This document shows positions 7,285-14,443 of a stretch of 19,549 nt of DNA, piece by piece (positions within the stretch are counted from its first letter, which is position 1; every line of letters begins with the position of its first letter). The translations under genes and the position numbers were made by a program. Under the pieces are notes generated by a model that saw only the letters and a list, made by a program, of their open reading frames with translations, ran no database searches and was not told where the DNA came from. This stretch comes from Candidatus Iainarchaeum sp. (GTDB lineage: Archaea; Iainarchaeota; Iainarchaeia; Iainarchaeales; JAAZKV01), in NCBI GenBank assembly GCA_028702895.1, contig JAQVNZ010000011.1, positions 1 to 19,549 of the forward strand, in the 5' to 3' direction.

Positions 7285-8286
7285 ATGGATTATACTCTAA
7301 ACTCAAAAAACTTTTTCGTTACAGAAATACTACATCCTAAATTAGGAGAAAATGGAAAATATGCTTATTATATAATAGAAAAAAAAGATTTAAGTCACAA
7401 ACAATTAACACGAATCTTACCAATAGGATATTATTGTGGAATAAAAGACAAAAATGCTACTACTAAACAATGGTATTGTACCCCAAATCCTTTTGAAATA
7501 AATGATATTCGTGAAAAAAATTTGTTAATAGAATACAAGGGACGAAGTAATGAAAGATTACATATTGGAAAACACCAAGGTAATAAGTTTAGAATAAAAA
7601 TTAAATTAGAAGAAAACGAGTTAAAAAAAATGTTGAGTATTAATTGGAATAAGAAAAAGATTTGTAATTATTTTGGAGATCAAAGATTTGATGAACGAAC
7701 AAATGAATTTGCAAGCTTAATTGAAGTTAATAATTTTGAAAACGCGTTAAAATTCTTTTTATGCGAGAAAAGTAAGTTTGATAGTGAAAAAAGTAGTGAA
7801 ATAAAAAAAGAGATAAGTGATAATTGGGGAAACTGGGAAAAACTTGTTAATAGCACTATTATTCCGGATAGTAAGAAACCCATTTTTGTTTTACTTGGAA
7901 AAGAAAAAGATTTTTTAAAAGCGTTTAGTTTAGTTGAAAAAAAATCTTTAAAACAAATGTTAAAATCAATACAATCACAAAGATACAATCTAATGCTACA
8001 TAATGAATGTTTATTAAAAAAGAGTAATGGGATTAAAGGAGTAATTAACGAGCAAGAATTATTATTAGAAGCTACTAAAGCGTTTAAGAGAAAAATATTT
8101 GTTAAAGCAACAGGATTTGAAACACAATTTGGCGCAACTGGTTTAACAAGAAAAACTTTTTTTGAACCAAAAAAATTTAAAACAAAAAAAATGGGAAAAG
8201 ATTATTGGTTAGAATTTGAATTAGGAAAAGGACATTATGCAACTATTCTACTAATATTTTTACAAAAATTCTTACAAAAAGCATAA
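7285..8286 (+). CDS. truD: TruD-family tRNA pseudouridine synthase
   Basis: About 333 residues. The TruD signature is present: catalytic Asp55 in CGIKDKNATTKQWY (51-64), the family block NYFGDQRFDERTN (128-140), and a C-terminal ATGFETQFGATGLTRKTFF. TruD/Pus7 enzymes convert uridine, classically U13 of tRNA, to pseudouridine. Archaeal TruD is usually 350-450 residues, so this one is compact. I chose ATG at 7285 because GTGAT at 7276-7280 is a good Shine-Dalgarno site for it; the GTG within that site (7276) would add three residues. The abiEii stop (7281-7283) is immediately before the ATG, so the genes are probably cotranscribed and translationally coupled. Confidence 0.9.
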   Translation: MDYTLNSKNFFVTEILHPKLGENGKYAYYIIEKKDLSHKQLTRILPIGYYCGIKDKNATTKQWYCTPNPFEINDIREKNLLIEYKGRSNERLHIGKHQGNKFRIKIKLEENELKKMLSINWNKKKICNYFGDQRFDERTNEFASLIEVNNFENALKFFLCEKSKFDSEKSSEIKKEISDNWGNWEKLVNSTIIPDSKKPIFVLLGKEKDFLKAFSLVEKKSLKQMLKSIQSQRYNLMLHNECLLKKSNGIKGVINEQELLLEATKAFKRKIFVKATGFETQFGATGLTRKTFFEPKKFKTKKMGKDYWLEFELGKGHYATILLIFLQKFLQKA

Positions 8287-8289
8287 ACT

Positions 8290-8410
8290 TAAAATTAATA
8301 TTTTTGAACACAGGGTTATAAAAGATTTAAAAAAAAAGATATTTTGGATATTGAATTTGAACAAAGAAACATTACTCTTTAACGGCATAGAACTTCAAAA
8401 ACCAATTTAA
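8290..8410 (+). pseudogene. Possible gene remnant before the PIN gene
   Basis: The 146-base gap after truD contains protein-like sequence without a start codon. One frame reads EHRVIKDLKKK and ends in TLLFNGIELQKPI then a stop at 8408-8410. A second frame gives ILDIEFEQRNITL. The most protein-like reading, DILDIEFEQRNITL joined to FNGIELQKPI, needs a shift after the nine-A run and another before FNG. It could be the tail of a decayed antitoxin for the following PIN toxin, or chance. I recognise no family. Confidence 0.25.
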
Positions 8411-8411
8411 A
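8404..8411 (+). promoter_or_regulatory. TATA-like box for the PIN gene
   Basis: AATTTAAA centred about 25 bases before the ATG at 8433, again the leaderless spacing. Confidence 0.45.
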
Positions 8412-8432
8412 CAAGAAAATAATAAATAAAAT

Positions 8433-8867
8433 ATGAAATTATATTTAGACACTTGTATTTGGTTAAATGTTTTTAATAAAAAAGAACAATTAGACGAAAT
8501 TAAAGAATCAAAACAATTAATTGAAAAAGCTTTATTTAATCCAAAATTAAACATTTATTATTCTGGATTTATTCTTAAAGAATTACAATTTAAACTTAAC
8601 ACTAATAATTTTGAAAATAAAAAACAATTTTTTAAGAAAGAAAAATTAATTTTTATAAAAGTCTTAAGTGAGGATTATAATCTAGCAAGAGAATTTGAAA
8701 TTGAAAATGATTTCGAATTAAGTTTTTTTGATTATATGCACACTTCAATTTGTAAACAAAATAAACTAATATTAATCACACGAGATAAAGATTTATTAAA
8801 ATTCAGTAAAACAAAAATTAATTCTTTTTCTCCAAAAGAATTATTCAAGAGAATTGATTTCATTTAA
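8433..8867 (+). CDS. PIN-domain ribonuclease, VapC-like toxin
   Basis: A 144-residue PIN protein, the normal VapC size. The acidic active-site residues are all visible: Asp6 in YLDTCIWLN, Glu50 in FILKELQF, Asp100 in SFFDYMHTS, and Asp118/Asp120 in ITRDKDLLKF. PIN toxins cut RNA (often tRNA or rRNA) with Mg2+. No intact antitoxin gene lies directly upstream, where vapB normally is; the gap holds only a possible remnant. The nearest ribbon-helix-helix gene is on the other strand and overlaps this gene's last 27 bases. It could be a VapC with a convergent partner, or an orphan PIN RNase. Confidence 0.85.
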   Translation: MKLYLDTCIWLNVFNKKEQLDEIKESKQLIEKALFNPKLNIYYSGFILKELQFKLNTNNFENKKQFFKKEKLIFIKVLSEDYNLAREFEIENDFELSFFDYMHTSICKQNKLILITRDKDLLKFSKTKINSFSPKELFKRIDFI

Positions 8868-9086
8868 ATCAATTTTTTGTTTAGATACAATTTTTCTTAT
8901 TTTTCTAACTTCTTCAACTGCATTCCCGTCAAATTCAATTGATCCCACTTGTTCTTCAAACACTTTTTTTCTTATAGCATCCCTAATAAAATCAGATTTA
9001 TTTTCATAATACCCTTTTCTCACTATTAAATCAATTTCTTCAACTAATTTTTTAGGAAGCCTTGTTTGAGTTAAAACCATTGACAT
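8841..9086 (-). CDS. Ribbon-helix-helix protein, likely VapB/CopG-type antitoxin
   Basis: An 81-residue protein. The N-terminal half is a classic ribbon-helix-helix fold: TQTRLPKKLVEEIDLIVRKG (strand plus helix 1) then YENKSDFIRDAIRKKVFEE (helix 2). The acidic-basic C-terminal tail (NAVEEVRKIRKIVSKQKID) could wrap a toxin, as in VapB or RelB-like antitoxins. The start ATG at 9086 has GTGATT three bases upstream and a TATA-like box at 9119-9126. Its 3' end overlaps the PIN gene by 27 bases in convergent orientation. It could also be a stand-alone CopG-type repressor. Confidence 0.75.
   Translation of the reverse strand: MSMVLTQTRLPKKLVEEIDLIVRKGYYENKSDFIRDAIRKKVFEEQVGSIEFDGNAVEEVRKIRKIVSKQKIDLNEINSLE
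8852..8878 (+). terminator. Hairpin plus T-run ending the PIN gene
   Basis: AATTGATTT (8852-8860) and AAATCAATT (8866-8874) form a perfect 9-base stem with a 5-base loop, followed by TTTT. The PIN stop codon lies at the loop and start of the 3' arm. The whole element sits inside the end of the opposite-strand ribbon-helix-helix gene. Confidence 0.5.
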
Positions 9087-9118
9087 AAAATCACGTATTA
9101 CAATTGAAATACAAAATG

Positions 9119-9126
9119 TTTTTAAA
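9119..9126 (-). promoter_or_regulatory. TATA-like box for the ribbon-helix-helix gene
   Basis: TTTAAAAA on the minus strand. A start site about 26 bases on (near 9097) would leave a 10-base leader containing GTGATT, a Shine-Dalgarno site before ATG 9086. This transcript is leadered, unlike most first genes here. Confidence 0.4.
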
Positions 9127-9149
9127 TTATCCTAAAAAAAATATTTAAA

Positions 9150-9641
9150 CTAGAAAAAAGAAAATATGCCCATTGTTAACAAGAATATTATTATTCCTGC
9201 AATTATTACTCCAATAGTATTTCCGATTAGATAATCTTTGAATTTTATATTAAGGATTGAAGCAGAAAATGCTCCCCCCCAAGAACCTGACCCAGGAATA
9301 GGCATTCCAACAAAAAATATTATTGCAAGAACCCCATATTTTTCTACAAAATCTTTTTTCTTTAATAATTTAGAACACCACCAATCATACAATTTTTTTA
9401 TAATTGGAATCCTAGTAAAAATAAAAACTATTCTTGTAGCAAAAAAATAGGCTATTGGGCCCAAAATCATGTTGGCTATAATACAAACTAATAATACAAA
9501 GAATGGATCCATTCCAAAACCAGTGAACGTAAAAAACGGGGTTTCTATTACACCAGAATAAATGCCAATAGGGATACTCCATCTTAACTCTAAAGTAGGA
9601 ACAAACGTGAGTAATACTAACCAAATAATGTTTGTTATCAT
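9150..9641 (-). CDS. Small multidrug export-type membrane protein (COG2426/PF06695)
   Basis: A 163-residue protein with four or five hydrophobic segments. It begins at ITNIIWLVLLTFVPTLELRW (2-21), followed by SIPIGIY. The loop FFVGMPIPGSGSWGGAFSAS with its P-x-P-G-S/T-G-x-W-G-G pattern is the family signature. The C-terminus is a strongly hydrophobic helix (IGVIIAGIIIFLLTMGIF). The family name is historical and a transport role is poorly established. The ATG at 9641 is preceded at the right distance by an ATTATAAT box, suggesting a leaderless transcript. It is a single gene with no clear operon partner. Confidence 0.82.
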   Translation of the reverse strand: MITNIIWLVLLTFVPTLELRWSIPIGIYSGVIETPFFTFTGFGMDPFFVLLVCIIANMILGPIAYFFATRIVFIFTRIPIIKKLYDWWCSKLLKKKDFVEKYGVLAIIFFVGMPIPGSGSWGGAFSASILNIKFKDYLIGNTIGVIIAGIIIFLLTMGIFSFF

Positions 9642-9664
9642 AAAACAAATAATGTGTTTAATAG

Positions 9665-9672
9665 ATTATAAT
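9665..9672 (-). promoter_or_regulatory. TATA-like box for the small membrane protein gene
   Basis: ATTATAAT on the minus strand, centred about 27 bases before ATG 9641. Confidence 0.45.
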
Positions 9673-9712
9673 TATAGTAGTTTTGAGTAAAAAATCAAAT
9701 TCTTTTCAAAAA

Positions 9713-9721
9713 GTATAAAAA
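9713..9721 (+). promoter_or_regulatory. TATA box for the FN3/Ig surface protein gene
   Basis: GTATAAAAA. A start site near 9743 would give a leader of roughly 20 bases carrying AGGA (9752-9755) before the TTG start at 9766, so this mRNA is probably leadered. Confidence 0.5.
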
Positions 9722-9765
9722 CTCTTTCTTACAAAAATTAATCAATAGTTTAGGAATTGATTTAA

Positions 9766-12234
9766 TTGAAAACAAATAATTTTTTAAAAAACAAGTTTTT
9801 AATGGTTTTTTTAATCTTTTTTGGAATACTTTTTTTTAGTGGAATTGCTTTTGCAACTGATTTTAATATAAATTATGAAAACATAACAAATAACGCATAT
9901 TATAATAGCACAAATTTAGATTTCAACTTTACAGTTAGTAATTTAGAAGACATGAATTATTTTAGATATAAAATTACCGGCAAAGATTTGAATCATATAT
10001 CAAGCCAAAACTTTAAACGCACAACAGATAAAAATTATTTTACAATAAATTTAGTAAACTTAAATGATGGAAAATATAATATTACATTTGATGCAAACAC
10101 ACATAATGAAAACAATTTTATTAACAAAGGCGATTTAAACTTTTATATTGATACTAATGAACCAGATATCTCTCAAACAAATACTGCTGCAGGAACAAAT
10201 TGGTCTAAAGAACAAAAACCAGCATTTAATATAATATTAAACAAAGAAGAACATTATTTTAAGGACGGAAATATTGCCTTTTCTTGTAATAAAGAAGACT
10301 GGAATACATTTAATTTAAATTGGATAGGAAATAACAAAACAAAAATATTTAATGATTTTAATATTACTTTAGAAGAATTTGGTTGCGATTCTAACGACGG
10401 ATCAAAAAAAATTTATATAAAAATTTTTGATAATCTTGATAGAAGTTTTATTACAGAACCAATATACTACCTTTATGACGGAACTCCCCCAGCAACTCCA
10501 AAAAATTTTAATGTTGTTTCAGGAAATCAAGAAATAACCCTAACTTGGACTATTCCAGACGCAGATGTTGGCGGTTCTAAAGATAATCAATATATTATAT
10601 ATTGGAGAACTGCAAAAGATGAAGATTTTAAAATATATTCAATAAAACCACCTTTTGGAAGTACTAACGAAATAATCAAAAACTTGACTAATGGAATCGA
10701 ATATAGTTTTAAATTAGCTACTATGGATGGCGCAGGAAATGAAAGCACTCCTACAATAGTAGAAACAGGAACTCCAAAAGCAGAAAATTGTGATTGTTCG
10801 TTAAACGTTAAAAGAAATGGCCTAGACGTTGTTTATGTTAAAAATGATGATAGATTAATTGTTAATTGTGAAGTTGAAAAAGAATCTGATAATGTTAGAC
10901 TTAGATACAGGTATAAATCTAATTCGTTTAGTAATTTAAAGGATTCAAAAAATAATACTAAAACTAGCTATGAAGGCGAAATAAGAATTGATAGCGGATA
11001 CAATAGTGTTGAGTTACAATGTGTTTGGAATTATAATGGTACTGATTTTAGTTCAGAAAGAGTAATATATATTGATAACGAATCACCAACTATAACTTGG
11101 AATAGTATTGACCCAATATTAAAAGAAACAAAAGAATTATCTGCAATAATAAATGATAATAGAACAATAAAAAGTGTTGAATTTGAAATAGGTGGAACAA
11201 AATATGGTTCAACTAGAAGTTCAAACAAATATTATTTTAATTTAGATACTACAAAAATAAACAATGGATCACACGAACTAAAAGTAATTGCTATTGATGA
11301 CGCGGGCAATCAATCACAAAAAAGTATTACTATTAATATTGAAAACATTGTAACAATAGAACAACAACGAACAAAAGCTATTAATGATGCTAAAACTAAA
11401 AAAAGCATTGTAGAAGATTTAATAAAATACTATAATGATAGAGGATTAAAAATTAATGATAATCAATCAATTGACAAGAATAGAGCCGATGAATTATTAC
11501 GCGAAGCAATAGAACTTACTAGTAACGAAATAGCAAAAACAAAAGCGATAGATGCTAAAAAAATTTATGATAGAATAAATGATAATATTATATTTAACAA
11601 TATTAACATACAAAACTTTGATTTTGATAAAGATGCATTAATATTATTATTTTCTAGTGTAGGATTAAACCAAGAACAATCAGAACAAGCAAAAAATAAT
11701 GTGTTAGCAGGGAATGTTGAAAGAAAATTATCAATAATAAAAATAGGCGAAGAATATAGAGTACAAATAGAAATTAATTTTGATTTATCTAGCGAAGAAA
11801 ATTATAAGATAATAGAAGTTATTCCAAAAGAACTATTAGATTCTGCTACAAAAATATTTTCTAACATAGAATTTAATATTATAGAAGATGATCCAATAAT
11901 AGAATTTATTGTTAATAAAAATACTAAAAAAGCATATTATAGTTTTAGTGTTAGTAAAGAAGAAGCAAATAAAATAATTGATGAAGAATTAGTAAAAGAA
12001 TTTAAGAGTCCACCAATAATATTAAAAGTTGATGAAAAAATAGAATTTTCTAAAACTGATTGGATAATACTATTCGTGATTATAATAATAATTATAATTT
12101 TGATTATTGGAGTAAGTGGAATAATTTTTACTGCAAACAAGAATAATCTAGGAAAGGATAATCCTATTGAAAAAATAAAAAACAAGTTATTTAAATCAAA
12201 AGAAAAAAGAATTAATTGGAAACACAAAAAATAA
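9766..12234 (+). CDS. Large secreted, membrane-anchored FN3/Ig-like surface protein
   Basis: An 822-residue protein. Residues 1 to about 31 are a signal peptide (basic start, then MVFLIFFGILFFSGIAFA). A beta-rich N-terminal region follows. A fibronectin type III domain spans about 241-334 (PPATPKNFNVVSGNQEITLT, ending ATMDGAGNES). Then come a cysteine-containing domain opening CDCSLNV (about 342-435) and an Ig-like domain (437-527, with ATG-free pattern HELKVIAIDDAGNQS). A helical stretch (530-610) and a C-terminal beta domain with VIPKELL and DDPIIEF follow. One transmembrane helix (about 765-790) and a Lys-rich cytoplasmic tail end the protein. At least 15 N-x-S/T sequons make it a likely glycoprotein. 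The start is TTG; the next in-frame ATG (9802) lacks a ribosome site. Binding partner unknown. Confidence 0.85.
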   Translation: MKTNNFLKNKFLMVFLIFFGILFFSGIAFATDFNINYENITNNAYYNSTNLDFNFTVSNLEDMNYFRYKITGKDLNHISSQNFKRTTDKNYFTINLVNLNDGKYNITFDANTHNENNFINKGDLNFYIDTNEPDISQTNTAAGTNWSKEQKPAFNIILNKEEHYFKDGNIAFSCNKEDWNTFNLNWIGNNKTKIFNDFNITLEEFGCDSNDGSKKIYIKIFDNLDRSFITEPIYYLYDGTPPATPKNFNVVSGNQEITLTWTIPDADVGGSKDNQYIIYWRTAKDEDFKIYSIKPPFGSTNEIIKNLTNGIEYSFKLATMDGAGNESTPTIVETGTPKAENCDCSLNVKRNGLDVVYVKNDDRLIVNCEVEKESDNVRLRYRYKSNSFSNLKDSKNNTKTSYEGEIRIDSGYNSVELQCVWNYNGTDFSSERVIYIDNESPTITWNSIDPILKETKELSAIINDNRTIKSVEFEIGGTKYGSTRSSNKYYFNLDTTKINNGSHELKVIAIDDAGNQSQKSITINIENIVTIEQQRTKAINDAKTKKSIVEDLIKYYNDRGLKINDNQSIDKNRADELLREAIELTSNEIAKTKAIDAKKIYDRINDNIIFNNINIQNFDFDKDALILLFSSVGLNQEQSEQAKNNVLAGNVERKLSIIKIGEEYRVQIEINFDLSSEENYKIIEVIPKELLDSATKIFSNIEFNIIEDDPIIEFIVNKNTKKAYYSFSVSKEEANKIIDEELVKEFKSPPIILKVDEKIEFSKTDWIILFVIIIIIIILIIGVSGIIFTANKNNLGKDNPIEKIKNKLFKSKEKRINWKHKK

Positions 12235-12269
12235 GATAAATTAATAATAACCAAAGCACTAATTCTAAT

Positions 12270-13412
12270 ATGAACACTGCAGCAATCATAGGTTCTGGCC
12301 CAGCAGGAATAGCAACTGCAATGAGATTAAAAAAAGAGGGTTTTGATTCAATAATCCTTGAAGAACATGACGAAGTAGGTGTTCCTGAAAATTGTTCTGG
12401 ATTAGTATCAAAAAAAGGATTAGATGATCTAAAAATTGATGTTAGTGAAGTAACTCAAAATAAGATTAGAGGCGCAAAAATATTTTCTCCAAATGGAACA
12501 GAATTAAAAGTAACTAGTCAAGAAACAAAAGCAATTGTCATTGATAGAAAATTATTTGATCAAATGTTATTAAAAAAAGCTAGACTAATGGGAGTACACG
12601 TTTCAACTAATACTAAATTATTAAATGTTAGAAAAAATACTTTGTTTGTACAAAATTATGAACGAGGAGAAATAAAAAAAGCAGAATATGTAATAGGCGC
12701 AGATGGAGTTAATTCTACGCTAAGACACTTAATGGGATTAAAAACCACTAGAGAAAACTTTGTTCACACCATACAAGCAACTTGCACTGGAGAATTTGAG
12801 AAAGAATATGTTAGATTATATTTAGGAGATTATGCAAAAGGGTTTTTTGCATGGGTTATACCATTAAACGAAAAAAAAGCTAGAATCGGATTAGGAAATA
12901 TTCTAGGCGAAAATATTACTCAAAATTTTAAAGACTTTTTAAACCAAAATATTCCAAATGTTAGAGTGTTTAATCCAAAATCATCTCTAATACCATATGG
13001 TTTGCCCTTAGAAGGAATACAAAAAGAAAACATGGCACTAGTGGGAGACGCTGCATTTCAAACTAAAGCTACTACTGGTGGAGGAATTGTATTTGGAATG
13101 AAAGCAGGAAATATTCTAGGCGAAACCATTGCTAATACTATTAAAAAAAATGGGAAATTAAGTGATTATGAAAAAAATATGGGTTTAATAAATAGAGAAT
13201 TAAGAATGCATTGGAAGATTAGAAAATATGCTAATGGATTAAAAAACGAGGATATTAATAAATTGTTTTTAAAATTAAAAGAAAAAGGAATAGAAGAATT
13301 TTTAGAACAAGAAGGTAATATGGATGAGCCAAGTAAATTCATTGGAAAACTAGCAAAAAAACCTTCTTACTGGTTTATGGCAAAAACACTATTAAATATT
13401 GCAAGAAGCTAG
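12270..13412 (+). CDS. Geranylgeranyl reductase family FAD oxidoreductase
   Basis: A 380-residue flavoprotein. FAD-binding motifs are IIGSGPAGIATAMRLKKEG (6-24) with the ribose-binding ILEEHDEVG, VIGADGVNSTLR (about 142-153), and MALVGDAAFQTKATTGGGI (about 254-272). PENCSG near residue 42 is the substrate-side loop of this family. Archaeal members reduce double bonds of geranylgeranyl chains in ether lipids (digeranylgeranylglycerophospholipid reductase) or of polyprenyl carriers. It follows the surface protein gene by 35 bases; a weak TATA-like AATTAATA about 27 bases upstream could give its own leaderless transcript. The precise substrate cannot be read from sequence. Confidence 0.85.
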   Translation: MNTAAIIGSGPAGIATAMRLKKEGFDSIILEEHDEVGVPENCSGLVSKKGLDDLKIDVSEVTQNKIRGAKIFSPNGTELKVTSQETKAIVIDRKLFDQMLLKKARLMGVHVSTNTKLLNVRKNTLFVQNYERGEIKKAEYVIGADGVNSTLRHLMGLKTTRENFVHTIQATCTGEFEKEYVRLYLGDYAKGFFAWVIPLNEKKARIGLGNILGENITQNFKDFLNQNIPNVRVFNPKSSLIPYGLPLEGIQKENMALVGDAAFQTKATTGGGIVFGMKAGNILGETIANTIKKNGKLSDYEKNMGLINRELRMHWKIRKYANGLKNEDINKLFLKLKEKGIEEFLEQEGNMDEPSKFIGKLAKKPSYWFMAKTLLNIARS

Positions 13413-13441
13413 TATTAAAAAAACTTTAAAAAACCAAAGTG

Positions 13442-13449
13442 TTTAAATA
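13442..13449 (+). promoter_or_regulatory. TATA box deciding the methyltransferase start
   Basis: TTTAAATA centred 26-27 bases before ATG 13472. A TTG at 13460 is in frame but would lie upstream of the expected transcript start, so ATG 13472 is preferred. Confidence 0.55.
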
Positions 13450-13471
13450 GAAAAAGGATTTGTCTTTCTTA

Positions 13472-14194
13472 ATGAGTACTACCTGGGATAATGATTCTAA
13501 AAATTATTATGATTCTGTTATAAGTCCAATAAAAAATTCTTCTAATAATGTTTTGTTTGATGAATTAAAAAAACTTAGTGGAAGCATTGTTGATTTGGGT
13601 TGTGGAATAGGAGAAATAATTCCTTTTTTAACCAAGAATTTTAAAGAAGTTCATGCTTGGGACTATTCAACAAAAATGATTAAAAAAGCAATGGAAAAAA
13701 ATAGTAATTTAGAAAACGTTTCTTTTAAGGTAAAAGATTTTCTTAACATTAATGAAAAAGAATTATTTGACGTTGGATTATCTATTAATTCTCTAATTGA
13801 TCCTAATCCATTAAAAATAAATCAAATGATAAAAAAATTTTATAATTTATTAAAGAAAAATGGGACATTAATTTGTGTTTTGCCTTCAATAGAATCATAT
13901 CTCTATCAAGAAATGATTGCACAAGAAAAAAAATTGGTTAAAGAAAATATTTTAAACGAAAATGATTTTGAGCATAATGAAATAGATTTTCTTAAAGGAA
14001 CAATAATACTTGGCGAAGAAAAACAAAAAGCATTTTATAGATTTGAAATAATATATCGATTTGAAAAAGCGGGTTTTAAAAATATTGAATTAAGCAAAGT
14101 AAGATATCATTGGAAAGATTGGTTTGAAGCAGGCCAAAGGTATTTCCCTAATGAAAAAGAACCTTGGGATTGGTGCATAAAATGCAACAAATAA
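13472..14194 (+). CDS. Class I SAM-dependent methyltransferase, stand-alone
   Basis: About 240 residues. Motif I is VDLGCGIGEI (40-49), the acidic strand-2 end is VHAWDYSTKMIKKA, and KVKDFLNINE is motif II-like. Strand 4 (FDVGLSINSLIDPNPL) lacks the usual DPPY, which argues against an N6-adenine enzyme. The C-terminus (YHWKDWFEAGQRYFPNEKEP, then WDWCIKC) is aromatic-rich and has a CxxC; it may form the substrate pocket. The upstream start at TTG 13460 is rejected from promoter spacing. It is a single gene between the reductase and tRNA-Gln. The substrate (small molecule, protein or RNA) is unknown. Confidence 0.8.
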   Translation: MSTTWDNDSKNYYDSVISPIKNSSNNVLFDELKKLSGSIVDLGCGIGEIIPFLTKNFKEVHAWDYSTKMIKKAMEKNSNLENVSFKVKDFLNINEKELFDVGLSINSLIDPNPLKINQMIKKFYNLLKKNGTLICVLPSIESYLYQEMIAQEKKLVKENILNENDFEHNEIDFLKGTIILGEEKQKAFYRFEIIYRFEKAGFKNIELSKVRYHWKDWFEAGQRYFPNEKEPWDWCIKCNK

Positions 14195-14241
14195 TTCTAA
14201 AAAAATAATCAACTATACCCCTTAACAAAAATAGTATAATT

Positions 14242-14258
14242 TAAAAAAATTAAAAAAA
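14242..14258 (-). terminator. Oligo-T terminator after tRNA-Gln
   Basis: Immediately after the discriminator base the minus strand reads two runs of seven T separated by AA. T-runs of this kind end archaeal transcription. Confidence 0.5.
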
Positions 14259-14331
14259 TAGCCCCAGAGAGATTTGAACTCTCGTCAACCGGCCCAGAAC
14301 CGGTTATCCTTGGCCACTAGACTATGGGGCT
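14259..14331 (-). tRNA. tRNA-Gln (anticodon CUG)
   Basis: The minus strand folds into a full cloverleaf of 73 bases. The acceptor stem AGCCCCA/TGGGGCT is seven perfect pairs with A1-U72, as is typical of archaeal tRNA-Gln. T8 and A9, a D arm with GTCT/GGAT and GG in the loop, the anticodon stem ACCGG/CCGGT with loop TTCTGGG (anticodon CTG at 14295-14297), a 4-base variable region, and the T arm GAGAG-TTCAAAT-CTCTC follow. Discriminator A73 is at 14259. CCA is not encoded and must be added. No intron is present. It would read CAG codons. Confidence 0.95.
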
Positions 14332-14363
14332 TTCATTAAACAAAATACTTTAGTTTAACAACA

Positions 14364-14372
14364 TTTTTAAAA
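14364..14372 (-). promoter_or_regulatory. TATA-like box for tRNA-Gln
   Basis: TTTTAAAAA on the minus strand, which would start transcription near 14342 and leave a 5' leader of about 10 bases for RNase P. A weaker TTAAAC lies closer (about 14356). Confidence 0.4.
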
Positions 14373-14417
14373 CAAATTAGAACAAATAAAAAAAGAATTT
14401 AAAAAAAATAATTTAAA

Positions 14418-14443
14418 TTAAAAAAATAAGTTAAACTTATTTT
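14418..14443 (-). terminator. Hairpin plus T-run ending the cis-prenyltransferase gene
   Basis: On the minus strand AAAATAAG, a 5-base loop and CTTATTTT form an 8-pair stem that runs into further T residues. The stop codon of the gene lies within the 5' arm. Confidence 0.45.

Noticed and set aside
9412..9648. 78-residue minus-strand open frame in another frame of the exporter-family gene
   Set aside because: Overlaps the membrane protein gene on the same strand in a different frame; the family signature is in the other frame.
11937..12254. 105-residue minus-strand hydrophobic open frame
   Set aside because: It is the reverse of the transmembrane helix and tail of the FN3 surface protein.
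13460..13471. TTG start for the stand-alone methyltransferase
   Set aside because: It lies only about 14 bases from the TATA box, upstream of the expected transcript start; ATG 13472 has normal spacing.
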